Source: a virus. From it: a stretch of DNA of 64,000 nucleotides. The first letter of the stretch is position 1. The number at the start of each line of letters is the position of its first letter. A model generated the notes under the pieces. That model saw only the letters and a list, made by a program, of their open reading frames with translations, was not told the origin of the DNA and did no database searches. The position numbers and the translations under genes were made by a program. Of the stretch, positions 9,037-16,361 are shown piece by piece. The DNA is taken from positions 1 through 64,000 of the IMG/VR virus record IMGVR_UViG_3300022562_000333, one strand, 5' to 3'.

Positions 9037-9678
9037 TTAGGGGGTGTTCGGGTCCGGAACCCAATCAGGGATGGTTGTTCCAACCTGAACTTTATGGAGT
9101 GTTCCGTTGAACGCCGAGCCGGTCCCAACTCCAGCCGGAACAAAACCCACGTAAACATGCGTAGGGTGAAAGGAATCCCACGACGAGGTGGGGTTGACCG
9201 CCCATGTGCCCACGCTTAGGTCGTTCTTGAGGAAGTAACCGTGACGGTTTCCAGAGGCGATCACGGCCTGCGAGTCCCACGCATAACGGTACCGCAAACG
9301 GACTCCGGTACCTTCTGCGGCGAGCTGCCCGGAGATTTGGGCAACGGTGTTCCCCAACGCGTCTCGATGAAAGAGGCTGATTCGGTTGCTGGCGTCCAAG
9401 AGGACTTCGGCGTACTGCCCCGTCGTACTGTTTACCAAGGTAACAAGGGCTCGGGAGCTACCAGCCGCTCCCGTTGTGAACCACACGTCGATGGCCCCCT
9501 GTCGCCCCGTCAGCTTGTCTACGGCGAATTGACCCGGCCCCAATGCGGTGAAAGCCACGCCCGGAAGGGCTGGAGTCACCAAGGGCGCCTTTTGAGAGGC
9601 CCCCTTCATGGGTAGGCCAGCGTTCATGGCGACGTCCCCAATCAGGCCGGTCGGGTAGAGAATGAAGGGCTCGGTCAT
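9037..9678 (-). CDS. Lectin/LamG-like virion protein, about 213 aa
   Basis: Beta-rich throughout, with a jelly-roll-like pattern of strands (QGAIDVWFTTGAAG, ISLFHRDALGN, PTHVYVGFVPAG), as in concanavalin/LamG-type domains that bind glycans. No signal peptide or catalytic motif. I prefer ATG at 9678; a TTG at 9699 would add seven residues. Neither start has a good ribosome site, perhaps because the homing-endonuclease gene ends immediately upstream at 9705 and may have displaced the original leader. Confidence 0.65.
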   Translation of the reverse strand: MTEPFILYPTGLIGDVAMNAGLPMKGASQKAPLVTPALPGVAFTALGPGQFAVDKLTGRQGAIDVWFTTGAAGSSRALVTLVNSTTGQYAEVLLDASNRISLFHRDALGNTVAQISGQLAAEGTGVRLRYRYAWDSQAVIASGNRHGYFLKNDLSVGTWAVNPTSSWDSFHPTHVYVGFVPAGVGTGSAFNGTLHKVQVGTTIPDWVPDPNTP

Positions 9679-9704
9679 CTTGAAGAGAAGAGCCGACAAG
9701 AAGA

Positions 9705-10682
9705 TCAGGCAGGTGGTCGACCCACCTTCCGAGGGTGCGGGATGTTGTACATCCTCAAGTAACGGTCGATGGTCGTGTGAGACTGCCCCAAGTCTTTAGC
9801 CATTCGCTTCACCGGCACCCCTTTGGCCGCCAGCTCCCGGAGAAGACTCTCGGGTAGAGCCTGCCTGACTTGGTAGTGCGGCCCTTGAAAGCCGAAATGG
9901 AGCTTGTGCTTCATGCACTCGGGCATGTGGGGCTTCACGAGGGAGATGAAAAGGTGGGCTTGGTCTTCCCCCTCGAAGAGAAAGTCCCCCGTCTTTCCGT
10001 TGTGAATTTCCCACCGGGGCTTGAGATTGAACCTGGCGAGGATTTCTAGGGCTACATCTCGACTGGAGGGCTGCATTCCGAACGTGATGCGGGGCCACCA
10101 CCCAACCGAACCATCGTCCATGAACCATACGGACAAGGCGAAGGCGTCCACGAGGTCTACAACTTTTCGGTCAAGGCGCTTAGGCCCGGTCTCGTCGTAG
10201 AAGGTCGGGTACCATTCGTTGAGGCTCGGGTGAGCTACTGTCTCGAACCGCCACCCTTTGAAGGTGCCTTCGGGTTTTTTCCAAACGACCGGCTTGACCC
10301 CGCTCTTGACCCACGACCCCCACTGAACCGCCTTCCACTCGATGTACTCCCGTTGGGCATCCGAATGGTTTTCAAGGAACCGGGTCGAGTTGGGTAGCCG
10401 ACCCAACCGCCCGTCCCCGAGCATCGACCCTACCAAAAGTGACCGGAGCCTACCTTCGATGGAGGTCACCTCATTGCGTTCCGCCCGAGAGACGGTTTCG
10501 ATTCCGAACCGTTTTCGCCAAGACCGAACCCTCTTGAGTGTGGCGCCTTGTCCGATCCGGTCGACGATGGCCTGGTCGGTGAGCTTCTCGACTTCGTAGA
10601 GTTGGCGTAGGGCTTCGGGAGGAAGGGGGCAGTCGATAGGTCTCACTTGAAGTGAGGTAGCACCTAATTGGTCCGTTAGCAA
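9705..10682 (-). CDS. LAGLIDADG homing endonuclease with flanking HTH motifs
   Basis: 325 residues. Two LAGLIDADG-type motifs are visible: LLVGSMLGDG near residues 85-94 and LSVWFMDDGS near 185-194, each with the acidic residue that binds the catalytic metal. The spacing fits the LAGLIDADG_2 type. An N-terminal helix-turn-helix (residues 25-60) and another near the C-terminus (residues 290-315, TTIDRYLRMYNIPHPR) probably aid DNA binding. It begins with TTG at 10682 just downstream of the capsid-gene terminator. It is free-standing: no intron or intein is evident in the neighbours. Confidence 0.85.
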   Translation of the reverse strand: MLTDQLGATSLQVRPIDCPLPPEALRQLYEVEKLTDQAIVDRIGQGATLKRVRSWRKRFGIETVSRAERNEVTSIEGRLRSLLVGSMLGDGRLGRLPNSTRFLENHSDAQREYIEWKAVQWGSWVKSGVKPVVWKKPEGTFKGWRFETVAHPSLNEWYPTFYDETGPKRLDRKVVDLVDAFALSVWFMDDGSVGWWPRITFGMQPSSRDVALEILARFNLKPRWEIHNGKTGDFLFEGEDQAHLFISLVKPHMPECMKHKLHFGFQGPHYQVRQALPESLLRELAAKGVPVKRMAKDLGQSHTTIDRYLRMYNIPHPRKVGRPPA

Positions 10683-10690
10683 CGAAGTAC

Positions 10691-10736
10691 AAAAGCCGAG
10701 AGGCCACCCCGGTTTCCCGGAGCGGCCTCTCAGTTT
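10691..10736 (-). terminator. Terminator after major capsid gene
   Basis: GAGAGGCC (10698-10705) pairs with GGCCTCTC (10724-10731), with an inner CCGG/CCGG pairing. On the minus strand it is followed by GGCTTTTG; on the plus strand CAGTTTTGG follows, so it may work in both directions. It sits right after the capsid gene stop. Confidence 0.8.
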
Positions 10737-10759
10737 TGGCTTATTCAGCCTGTTTCGTG

Positions 10760-11632
10760 TCAGACGCGGGTGACGATCAACCGCGTGAGACCACGCGGGT
10801 TGAACGCGCCGATGCCGACATTTTCAAAACAGGAGAAGCCGATGGTGCGGGCCTTCGGGTCGTCCGCCGAGAGGACCGTCAGCTCCGTACGAACCGGGAA
10901 GCGGCCGAAGTTCTCCGGCTCCGCACAGATGTACACGAACCCGGCCGGAACCAGGCGGCTCGTGATGATCTGGGCGCCCCAGAGCGTGGCCTGGAGGCCC
11001 GTCTTGAGGAGGACAGCCTGCGACTCGATGTCGAGGATGTCTCGGCCGAACTTGCGGATGTCCGCGTAGTCCGTCGCGTTCATGTAGATACGGGCAACCC
11101 GGAGGTCGTGCCGCTCCACTTCCGCGAAGGCGTCCGCGAGGACGGACGGCGAGATCGGAGCCACGACGTTGATGTCGGGGTTCGTCTGGCCGGGGAGGGT
11201 GTCGAAGCCCGAGACAGCGATGCTGTCGAGGACCGCGAACACACGCTCGTCTTCCGCCGCCTGGATCTGAGCCTTGGCGAGATCCTGGGACCGCTCGATG
11301 AGGTCGAAGCGGCGCTCCTTGATCTGCGTCAGCGGGATCTCGGGGTTCGAGGCGATCTCGAACAGCGGGAAGATCACACGACGGGGCTTCTGGATGGCAA
11401 GGATGTTCTCGCCCTCCTCGCCGACCACGTACGCCGTGACGTCCGGGTCCTTGTCGTAGATCGGAAGCGCTCCGTCCGGAAGCTGCTCGACCAGGAAGGT
11501 CTTGCGGCCGACCGCCGTGTAGTCACGACGGAGGCGGAGAGGCTGGATCATGGAGGCAGCGAGCTTCGCACGGCCAGCGGCCGTTTTGATGTACTCGCTG
11601 ATGATCTGTTGCTTGACGTCGTTGGAAACCAT
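10760..11632 (-). CDS. Major capsid protein, HK97-like fold
   Basis: 290 residues. The order of segments matches HK97-fold capsid proteins: an N-terminal helical arm (QQIISEYIKTAAGRAKLAAS), an extended loop region (residues 40-90), a long spine helix (DLIERSQDLAKAQIQAAEDE at about 110-130), then alternating helices and strands with a C-terminal P/A-domain pattern (GFSCFENVGIGAFNPRGL). It is flanked upstream by a putative decoration protein and a scaffold-like protein, and downstream by a strong terminator, consistent with high expression. I see no obvious cleavage site, though maturation by the upstream protease is likely. Confidence 0.8.
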   Translation of the reverse strand: MVSNDVKQQIISEYIKTAAGRAKLAASMIQPLRLRRDYTAVGRKTFLVEQLPDGALPIYDKDPDVTAYVVGEEGENILAIQKPRRVIFPLFEIASNPEIPLTQIKERRFDLIERSQDLAKAQIQAAEDERVFAVLDSIAVSGFDTLPGQTNPDINVVAPISPSVLADAFAEVERHDLRVARIYMNATDYADIRKFGRDILDIESQAVLLKTGLQATLWGAQIITSRLVPAGFVYICAEPENFGRFPVRTELTVLSADDPKARTIGFSCFENVGIGAFNPRGLTRLIVTRV

Positions 11633-11656
11633 GTTCGTGCCTTCTTTCCTTTCCGC

Positions 11657-12307
11657 TCAGATCCGGAGATCCAGCACGAGCATGGGGGTGTTGGCGTCGG
11701 GGGCCGCCTTGACGACACCGACGACCGTGGGGACATGCGGGTTGACGGAGTACGCCGCCGCAGTGAAGAGGGTCTCGTACGAGTCGTCCGGGTTGTTCGT
11801 GAGAAGCCCGTTGGCCGAAGCGTAGAGAAGGTCGCCAGCCGCGTAGGTGAGGTTGTCACCAGCGTTGCCGGGGCCGGTCGCCTGGAGGATCTTGGTCTCG
11901 TAGATCGTCACGCCAACGCACGAGCCGGAGCCGCACACGTAGGCGCCACGACCGGAGGCCGGGCCAGGGGTGTTCTCGAAGGCGTTACCAACGGCATCGT
12001 TCAGGAAGATGCCGAGAGGCTTCTGTCCCGCGAGGAAGGTTGGACCAGCCGTGACGGACGGGCCGCCGATGAGGTTGTTGCCTGCCTGCGGTCGCGTGAA
12101 CGCGACCGAGCCGCCGAGAACACCAACTTTGGTGATACCGGCGAGGGTGGTGCTGACGAGAGTTGAGCCCGTGTAGACGCCAGGGTTGGCCTGGGTAAAG
12201 GCATCGGCCGTGAGGGCACCCACGCTGTTGCGGGTGACCACATGGAAGAGATGCACTCGACCGGAGGTCTCCTTGAAGTCACCCGAGCTTTGTCCGCGCA
12301 TGCTCAT
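11657..12307 (-). CDS. Probable capsid decoration/head protein, 216 aa
   Basis: Lies between the scaffold-like gene and the major capsid gene, where head decoration proteins are often found. Gly, Thr, Ala and Val-rich, predicted all-beta, with a CGSGSC pair near residues 125-130 that could form a disulfide or bind metal. ATG at 12307 follows AGGAGACGC. The role is inferred from position and composition. Confidence 0.65.
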   Translation of the reverse strand: MSMRGQSSGDFKETSGRVHLFHVVTRNSVGALTADAFTQANPGVYTGSTLVSTTLAGITKVGVLGGSVAFTRPQAGNNLIGGPSVTAGPTFLAGQKPLGIFLNDAVGNAFENTPGPASGRGAYVCGSGSCVGVTIYETKILQATGPGNAGDNLTYAAGDLLYASANGLLTNNPDDSYETLFTAAAYSVNPHVPTVVGVVKAAPDANTPMLVLDLRI

Positions 12308-12368
12308 TGAATGCGTCTCCTATGGGCGGGAAAGCGTTGGGGCCTTCACATTCACATCTACATCTAGG

Positions 12369-12390
12369 CAATCACCTTTACGGGTGATTG
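12369..12390 (-). other. Hairpin in scaffold/decoration intergenic gap
   Basis: CAATCACC and GGTGATTG form an 8-bp stem with a six-base loop in the 131-base gap. No T-tract follows, so it may be an RNA processing or stability element rather than a terminator. Confidence 0.4.
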
Positions 12391-12438
12391 AAGGATTATT
12401 GGAGACCGAGGGGATTCATTTTGAACCCCCTCTGCCAT

Positions 12439-13854
12439 TCAACGATCCGTAGGAAGCCCGAAAGCCTCCTTGACGTTCGGGGCCGAACCCCAGAGGGACG
12501 AGAGCTTGTCGACCTCGTTCCCGCTGCGACCCGAAGGACCCCCACCGATCTGACTCACGCCCTGCGTGGGGCGGGTACCAACGGTACGGGTAGAGGCGGT
12601 GCGAACCGCATGAGCCTGCTTCTGCTGACCCTCGCCGCCGTCCTGCGCCTGCTGGGCCTGCTGAGCCTCGTCGTTGGCGAAGAGCTGGCGGAGAACGTCG
12701 TCCTCCGGTCCGAGGGAAACCTCACCGACGTCCATCGACGGGGTCTCCAGCTCGATGTCCATGGCGGCCGGGGCAGCGGGGGCCTGCATCCCGCCGTCCG
12801 AGGCGAGCATCTGGTCGATGAGCTGGTCGTCACCCATCATCATGGGCTCCTGACCCTGAGCCATCGGCATCTGCTGCTGGCCTTGGCCCTGCATCTGCTG
12901 CTGAGCGAGCTGCTGGACGATCTGCTGCGCAGCCTGCATAGGGTCTTGACCCGACTGAACCGCCTGCTGGATCGCAGCCTGAAGCGCCTGCTGTTGTGCC
13001 TGCATCTGCTGCTCGTCAGCCTTCTTCTTGGCAGCCGCCTGGACCGGCATCTGCTGCTGGCCCTGAGCCTGCTGCTGCATCTGGGCGAGCTGCTGCTGCA
13101 TCTGGGCGAGCTGCTGCTGGAGCGCCTGAACCTGCTGCTGCGCCTGCATCTGCTGTTGCTGGGCCTGCTGCTCCTGCTGCGCCTGCATCTGCTGCTGCAT
13201 GGCCTGCTGGACCATCGCCTGGGCCGCTTGAGCGTCACCCTGCTGGAGAGCCTGGACAGCCTGAGCGACCTGATCTTGGTTCGCCTTCTTGTCCTCGCCT
13301 TCCTTCTTGTCCTCGGCCTCTTCCTTCTTCTTCTCCGCGTTCTCCTTGAACTGCGGAGGCATCTCGCCGCCCTGCTTGGCCTGACCCTCTTCCTCGTCAC
13401 CACCCTCCTCTTCCTCGTCGTCGTTGGCGAGGCGGGTGTACGTGGACATGACCTCCGAGTCCGGGAGGTACATGAACGAGATCGACTGCTCCTCGATGTC
13501 CGACTCGGAAGCCGTCTTGGGGAGCATCGCTCGGGCGATGGCAACGCAGAGGGCAGCCTTCTTGGTGAGGACTTCCTCCGAGGCCGTCTTCTCGGGGTGG
13601 TTGAAGGTGTCGCCACGCATCTCGGGCATGCCGATCTCGTTGCGCTTCACCTGCCCACCGCTGTACTCCGCCTCCCACGTCCCGTTGGACGGGTGGACGT
13701 CCTCAGCGAAGGACGAAGGATCCCCAGTCACGTACTTGTCAGCCGGAGGCTGGACCTTCACGTGATCCTGGTTCATGAGGTAGGGGTCGGCCGTCTTGAC
13801 GGTCGCCCGCTTGACGATCTCGTCATGGTTCCAGGTTGAGCGCTCGCGGGGCAT
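12439..13854 (-). CDS. Scaffold-like, glutamine-rich head assembly protein, 471 aa
   Basis: The N-terminal 135 residues contain a small folded region. The next 250 residues are extremely Gln, Ala, Met, Lys and Glu-rich and should form long helices or coiled coil (repeats such as LQQQLAQMQQQ). The C-terminal 80 residues include an acidic patch and end in WGSAPNVKEAFGLPTDR. Position between the prohead protease and capsid genes, and the helical, charged, low-complexity make-up, are typical of phage scaffolding proteins, which are digested by the protease. No sequence family is certain. Ribosome site AAGGATCCC precedes the ATG at 13854. Confidence 0.7.
   Translation of the reverse strand: MPRERSTWNHDEIVKRATVKTADPYLMNQDHVKVQPPADKYVTGDPSSFAEDVHPSNGTWEAEYSGGQVKRNEIGMPEMRGDTFNHPEKTASEEVLTKKAALCVAIARAMLPKTASESDIEEQSISFMYLPDSEVMSTYTRLANDDEEEEGGDEEEGQAKQGGEMPPQFKENAEKKKEEAEDKKEGEDKKANQDQVAQAVQALQQGDAQAAQAMVQQAMQQQMQAQQEQQAQQQQMQAQQQVQALQQQLAQMQQQLAQMQQQAQGQQQMPVQAAAKKKADEQQMQAQQQALQAAIQQAVQSGQDPMQAAQQIVQQLAQQQMQGQGQQQMPMAQGQEPMMMGDDQLIDQMLASDGGMQAPAAPAAMDIELETPSMDVGEVSLGPEDDVLRQLFANDEAQQAQQAQDGGEGQQKQAHAVRTASTRTVGTRPTQGVSQIGGGPSGRSGNEVDKLSSLWGSAPNVKEAFGLPTDR
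12840..13260 (-). repeat. Gln-rich low-complexity coding repeat (CTG/CAG-rich)
   Basis: Dense in-frame repetition of CTGCTG- and CATCTGCTG-type triplets inside the scaffold-like gene gives poly-Gln/Met/Ala segments. This may be unstable in copy number. Confidence 0.7.
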
Positions 13855-13899
13855 CGGGGGGATCCTTTCAGTTGGTGAAGGACTCGTATAAAGACTTTT

Positions 13900-15546
13900 T
13901 TAGAGTCCGAGGGAGTACAATCGGCCCTTCTCCACTAGAAGTGCCTTCTCGGACTCCATGAGGTCGCGTCCGACTACCTTCCGACAAGCCGCAAGGTAGC
14001 TATTTACATCTGCATACCGGCCCGTGCCGCCTACAGCGATCACAGTCCTGTAGACCCGAGCGTCCCCCGCCATGGAGGATCGCTTGGTGAGTCGATCGAC
14101 CAAACGGGACACCACAAGGATCTCCCGTCCTGAAAAGCGGTTTGCACGGCGTACCGCTTCCCATCCTCCATGGTCGTGAAGAATCAAACCTGCCAAGACC
14201 GCTCTTGCGGTTGACGGGGTCTTCACGGAAGCCATGACCACCTTCGCCCGCTCTCGCCACTTGGGGTAACGGAGCGAGGACTTGATCAAAGACTCGTTGG
14301 AGCTGTTCTCGTCGATGATCTTCTTGATCTCACCTTGCTCGCCCTTGGCAAGCTCTTGACGGACTCGCTCAACAACCTTGTCCGTCAAGGTCTGGTATAG
14401 GTCATCGACCACTTTCTTGAAGGGGTCCTCATCTTCTTTGGGGGCCTGCTCGCCACCTTCGCCCCCACCCTCACCAGGGAAGTCCTCTTCCGCCGTCTTG
14501 GCAGAAGCGATCTCTTGGCGACGCGCCGTCAGGTTGGCCTCAGCCCTCTCTTGTGTGGAGAAGGCCGGGGGAGCTTGGAGCACCCCGAGGGACGGGCCAT
14601 CGAAGAGGTAGGCGAGATGGTCGCCGGGGACCGCCTTCACCCCAACTCCTACGGGGGCGAGACGGGCGGCTTTCTGGAGAACGTTGGGATCGAAGGTGCG
14701 AGCCGGCTCCGAGAACGCGACCTGAATCTTCTTCTTCATCGCCTCGGCCATCTGAGCCGAAGCTGGGTCGAGGATGTTGCGGAGGACGGCCCCAGTAAAG
14801 GCGGGGTTGGCGACCCAAGAACCCTCAATGAACTTGACGGACCCCGGCTCGCGGTCGATGTGACCGCACAGCTCGGCGATCTTCCGGCGCTTCCCCATAG
14901 AGTCGAGGAAGAAGTTGCCCTTCTGGTACTTGATATGGCGGCAGAGCTGTAGCTCGTCCTCAGCCACGTTCCCACACTTGGTGCATTGGGTGAACGCGAC
15001 GTGGCAGCCCATCGACAACGTACCGAGCTGGCCGGTAGAGATGGCGTCGATCAGAGCCTTGTGCTTCTTGTCCGTGGCCACGAGGATGTCGACGTAGATC
15101 GAGTCCCCAATGTCCCGAGCGGCGGCGTCGATGATCTTGCCTTTCGACAGCTCCGGGATTTGGATGTGCTCGACGTAGTTCTCTGCGCCGATGAAGGTCT
15201 TGTAGGCCGCGAGGAGGAGCTTGCGCTCCCACGCATCATGGTTGTTGTTGATGTACTTCGTCGTCCCGACCGTGATGTAATAGTCGGGGTACTTCCGGTC
15301 GATCTGCACCCCATCGAACATCTGCTTGCCGAGGGCGCCACCGGGGTTCTCCGTGTCGACCGAAGCAATGATCGAACAATGGGAGAGCAGGAACTTGGAA
15401 GGGTCGTACTGCTGTAGAACGACCTGCGAAGCTGCCCGATCCTTAAATGTGTCAAGGCCGACTGCCGCCTGGCGGATCTCGTCCCAACCGACACGGTTGA
15501 TAGCCGGTTGAACCACCGAGGCGTGGGCGAACTTCGCGAAACCCAT
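13900..15546 (-). CDS. Prohead (head maturation) protease with zinc-knuckle insert, 548 aa
   Basis: Residues 50-290 match a phage prohead-protease family as I know it: YDPSKFLLSHCSIIASVDTE, WERKLLLAAYKTFIGAENY and GTLSMGCHVAFTQC. Candidate catalytic residues are His55 or His103 and Ser178 in LSMG. Cys188, Cys191, Cys202 and His204 (CTKCG...CRH) form a probable zinc knuckle. The region from 340 is acidic and coiled, possibly a removable scaffold-like part. It directly follows a zinc-ribbon gene (TAA then ATG, adjoining) and precedes the scaffold-like and capsid genes. It would process scaffold, capsid and targeted internal proteins during head maturation. Confidence 0.7.
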   Translation of the reverse strand: MGFAKFAHASVVQPAINRVGWDEIRQAAVGLDTFKDRAASQVVLQQYDPSKFLLSHCSIIASVDTENPGGALGKQMFDGVQIDRKYPDYYITVGTTKYINNNHDAWERKLLLAAYKTFIGAENYVEHIQIPELSKGKIIDAAARDIGDSIYVDILVATDKKHKALIDAISTGQLGTLSMGCHVAFTQCTKCGNVAEDELQLCRHIKYQKGNFFLDSMGKRRKIAELCGHIDREPGSVKFIEGSWVANPAFTGAVLRNILDPASAQMAEAMKKKIQVAFSEPARTFDPNVLQKAARLAPVGVGVKAVPGDHLAYLFDGPSLGVLQAPPAFSTQERAEANLTARRQEIASAKTAEEDFPGEGGGEGGEQAPKEDEDPFKKVVDDLYQTLTDKVVERVRQELAKGEQGEIKKIIDENSSNESLIKSSLRYPKWRERAKVVMASVKTPSTARAVLAGLILHDHGGWEAVRRANRFSGREILVVSRLVDRLTKRSSMAGDARVYRTVIAVGGTGRYADVNSYLAACRKVVGRDLMESEKALLVEKGRLYSLGL

Positions 15547-16314
15547 TTACCGGACCCTCCGCTGAGCCACGGGCGCCACCGGGGGAGCCACAGGGGCGAC
15601 GCCAAACCAGTTGTGAGGCTGCCCGCTCGGCCCGAGAACCGACTGAGGGTCGATCAAGTAGAGGCACTTGGGGCAAGCGAAGACCTTGTGCTTCGCTCCC
15701 TTGTGCATCTTGTACGTGGACTGACGCATCCGCGTAGCGCACTTGGGGCAAGCCGGCTTGCCAGCCCTGATGTCCTCCCCCGTGGCCCGGTACTGACGGT
15801 TCTGAGCCACCCAGTAGGCCCCAGACTTCTCCATCGCCTGTTGAATCCGAAGCTCCCCGGCGTTGCGAGCAAGCCTGTAGAGCTTGCTCACCTCATCCCG
15901 GAGAGCTTCGTCGTCAACATTGGGAGCCAAGGCCCGATAGAGGTCGTCGTAGGCGATGACCTCACTCGCTCCTTTGTGCCACTGTCGAGCAAGCTCGATG
16001 TAGACCGAGGGCTGGAACTGAGCGCTCCGCCAGAGGGGTGCGGATGCCTTCCGCGCCTTCTCGATCTCGACCGACGAGTAGCTCTGATCGAATGCTGGAG
16101 GAAGGTACCGGAGGAACTCCGGGCTGACCTTCACGACGTCGTCTGGGAAGACGCGCTCGTTACCGAACGGCCACTGTACATCGAGGCACCCAATGCCCCG
16201 AAGAACAGCGGTCACGCATCCGACGTAAGGGGACAGCTCCCCAGTAGTGACGTTGATCTTTTGGACCGAGTCACCTTGGGAGTAGTCCTTCGTCAGCTTC
16301 CAGTAGTCGATCAC
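15547..16314 (-). CDS. Zinc-ribbon head-region protein, 255 aa
   Basis: Residues about 185-225 contain CPKCATRM and, 20 residues on, ACPKCLYL, giving a four-Cys zinc ribbon. The N-terminal part contains an SH3-like beta segment (GCLDVQWPFGNERVFPDDVV). The tail is Val, Ala and Pro-rich. Starts with GTG at 16314 and its stop abuts the protease ATG, so the two are coupled. I do not recognise the family; a structural or assembly role is inferred from its place between the 1079-residue protein and the protease. Confidence 0.6.
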   Translation of the reverse strand: MIDYWKLTKDYSQGDSVQKINVTTGELSPYVGCVTAVLRGIGCLDVQWPFGNERVFPDDVVKVSPEFLRYLPPAFDQSYSSVEIEKARKASAPLWRSAQFQPSVYIELARQWHKGASEVIAYDDLYRALAPNVDDEALRDEVSKLYRLARNAGELRIQQAMEKSGAYWVAQNRQYRATGEDIRAGKPACPKCATRMRQSTYKMHKGAKHKVFACPKCLYLIDPQSVLGPSGQPHNWFGVAPVAPPVAPVAQRRVR

Positions 16315-16361
16315 GTTAGCCCCACAAAGGGTGAAGGGTTGTCTTTGAGAACCCCGTGCCT

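Noticed and set aside
10736-12166. 476-residue plus-strand open frame opposite capsid and decoration genes
   Set aside because: Shadow of coding on the minus strand; Arg/Val/Asp-rich with no recognisable domain, and crosses two genes and a terminator.
12388-13839. 483-residue plus-strand frame rich in leucine, membrane-like
   Set aside because: Leucine runs are the reverse complement of the Gln-rich repeats in the scaffold-like gene.
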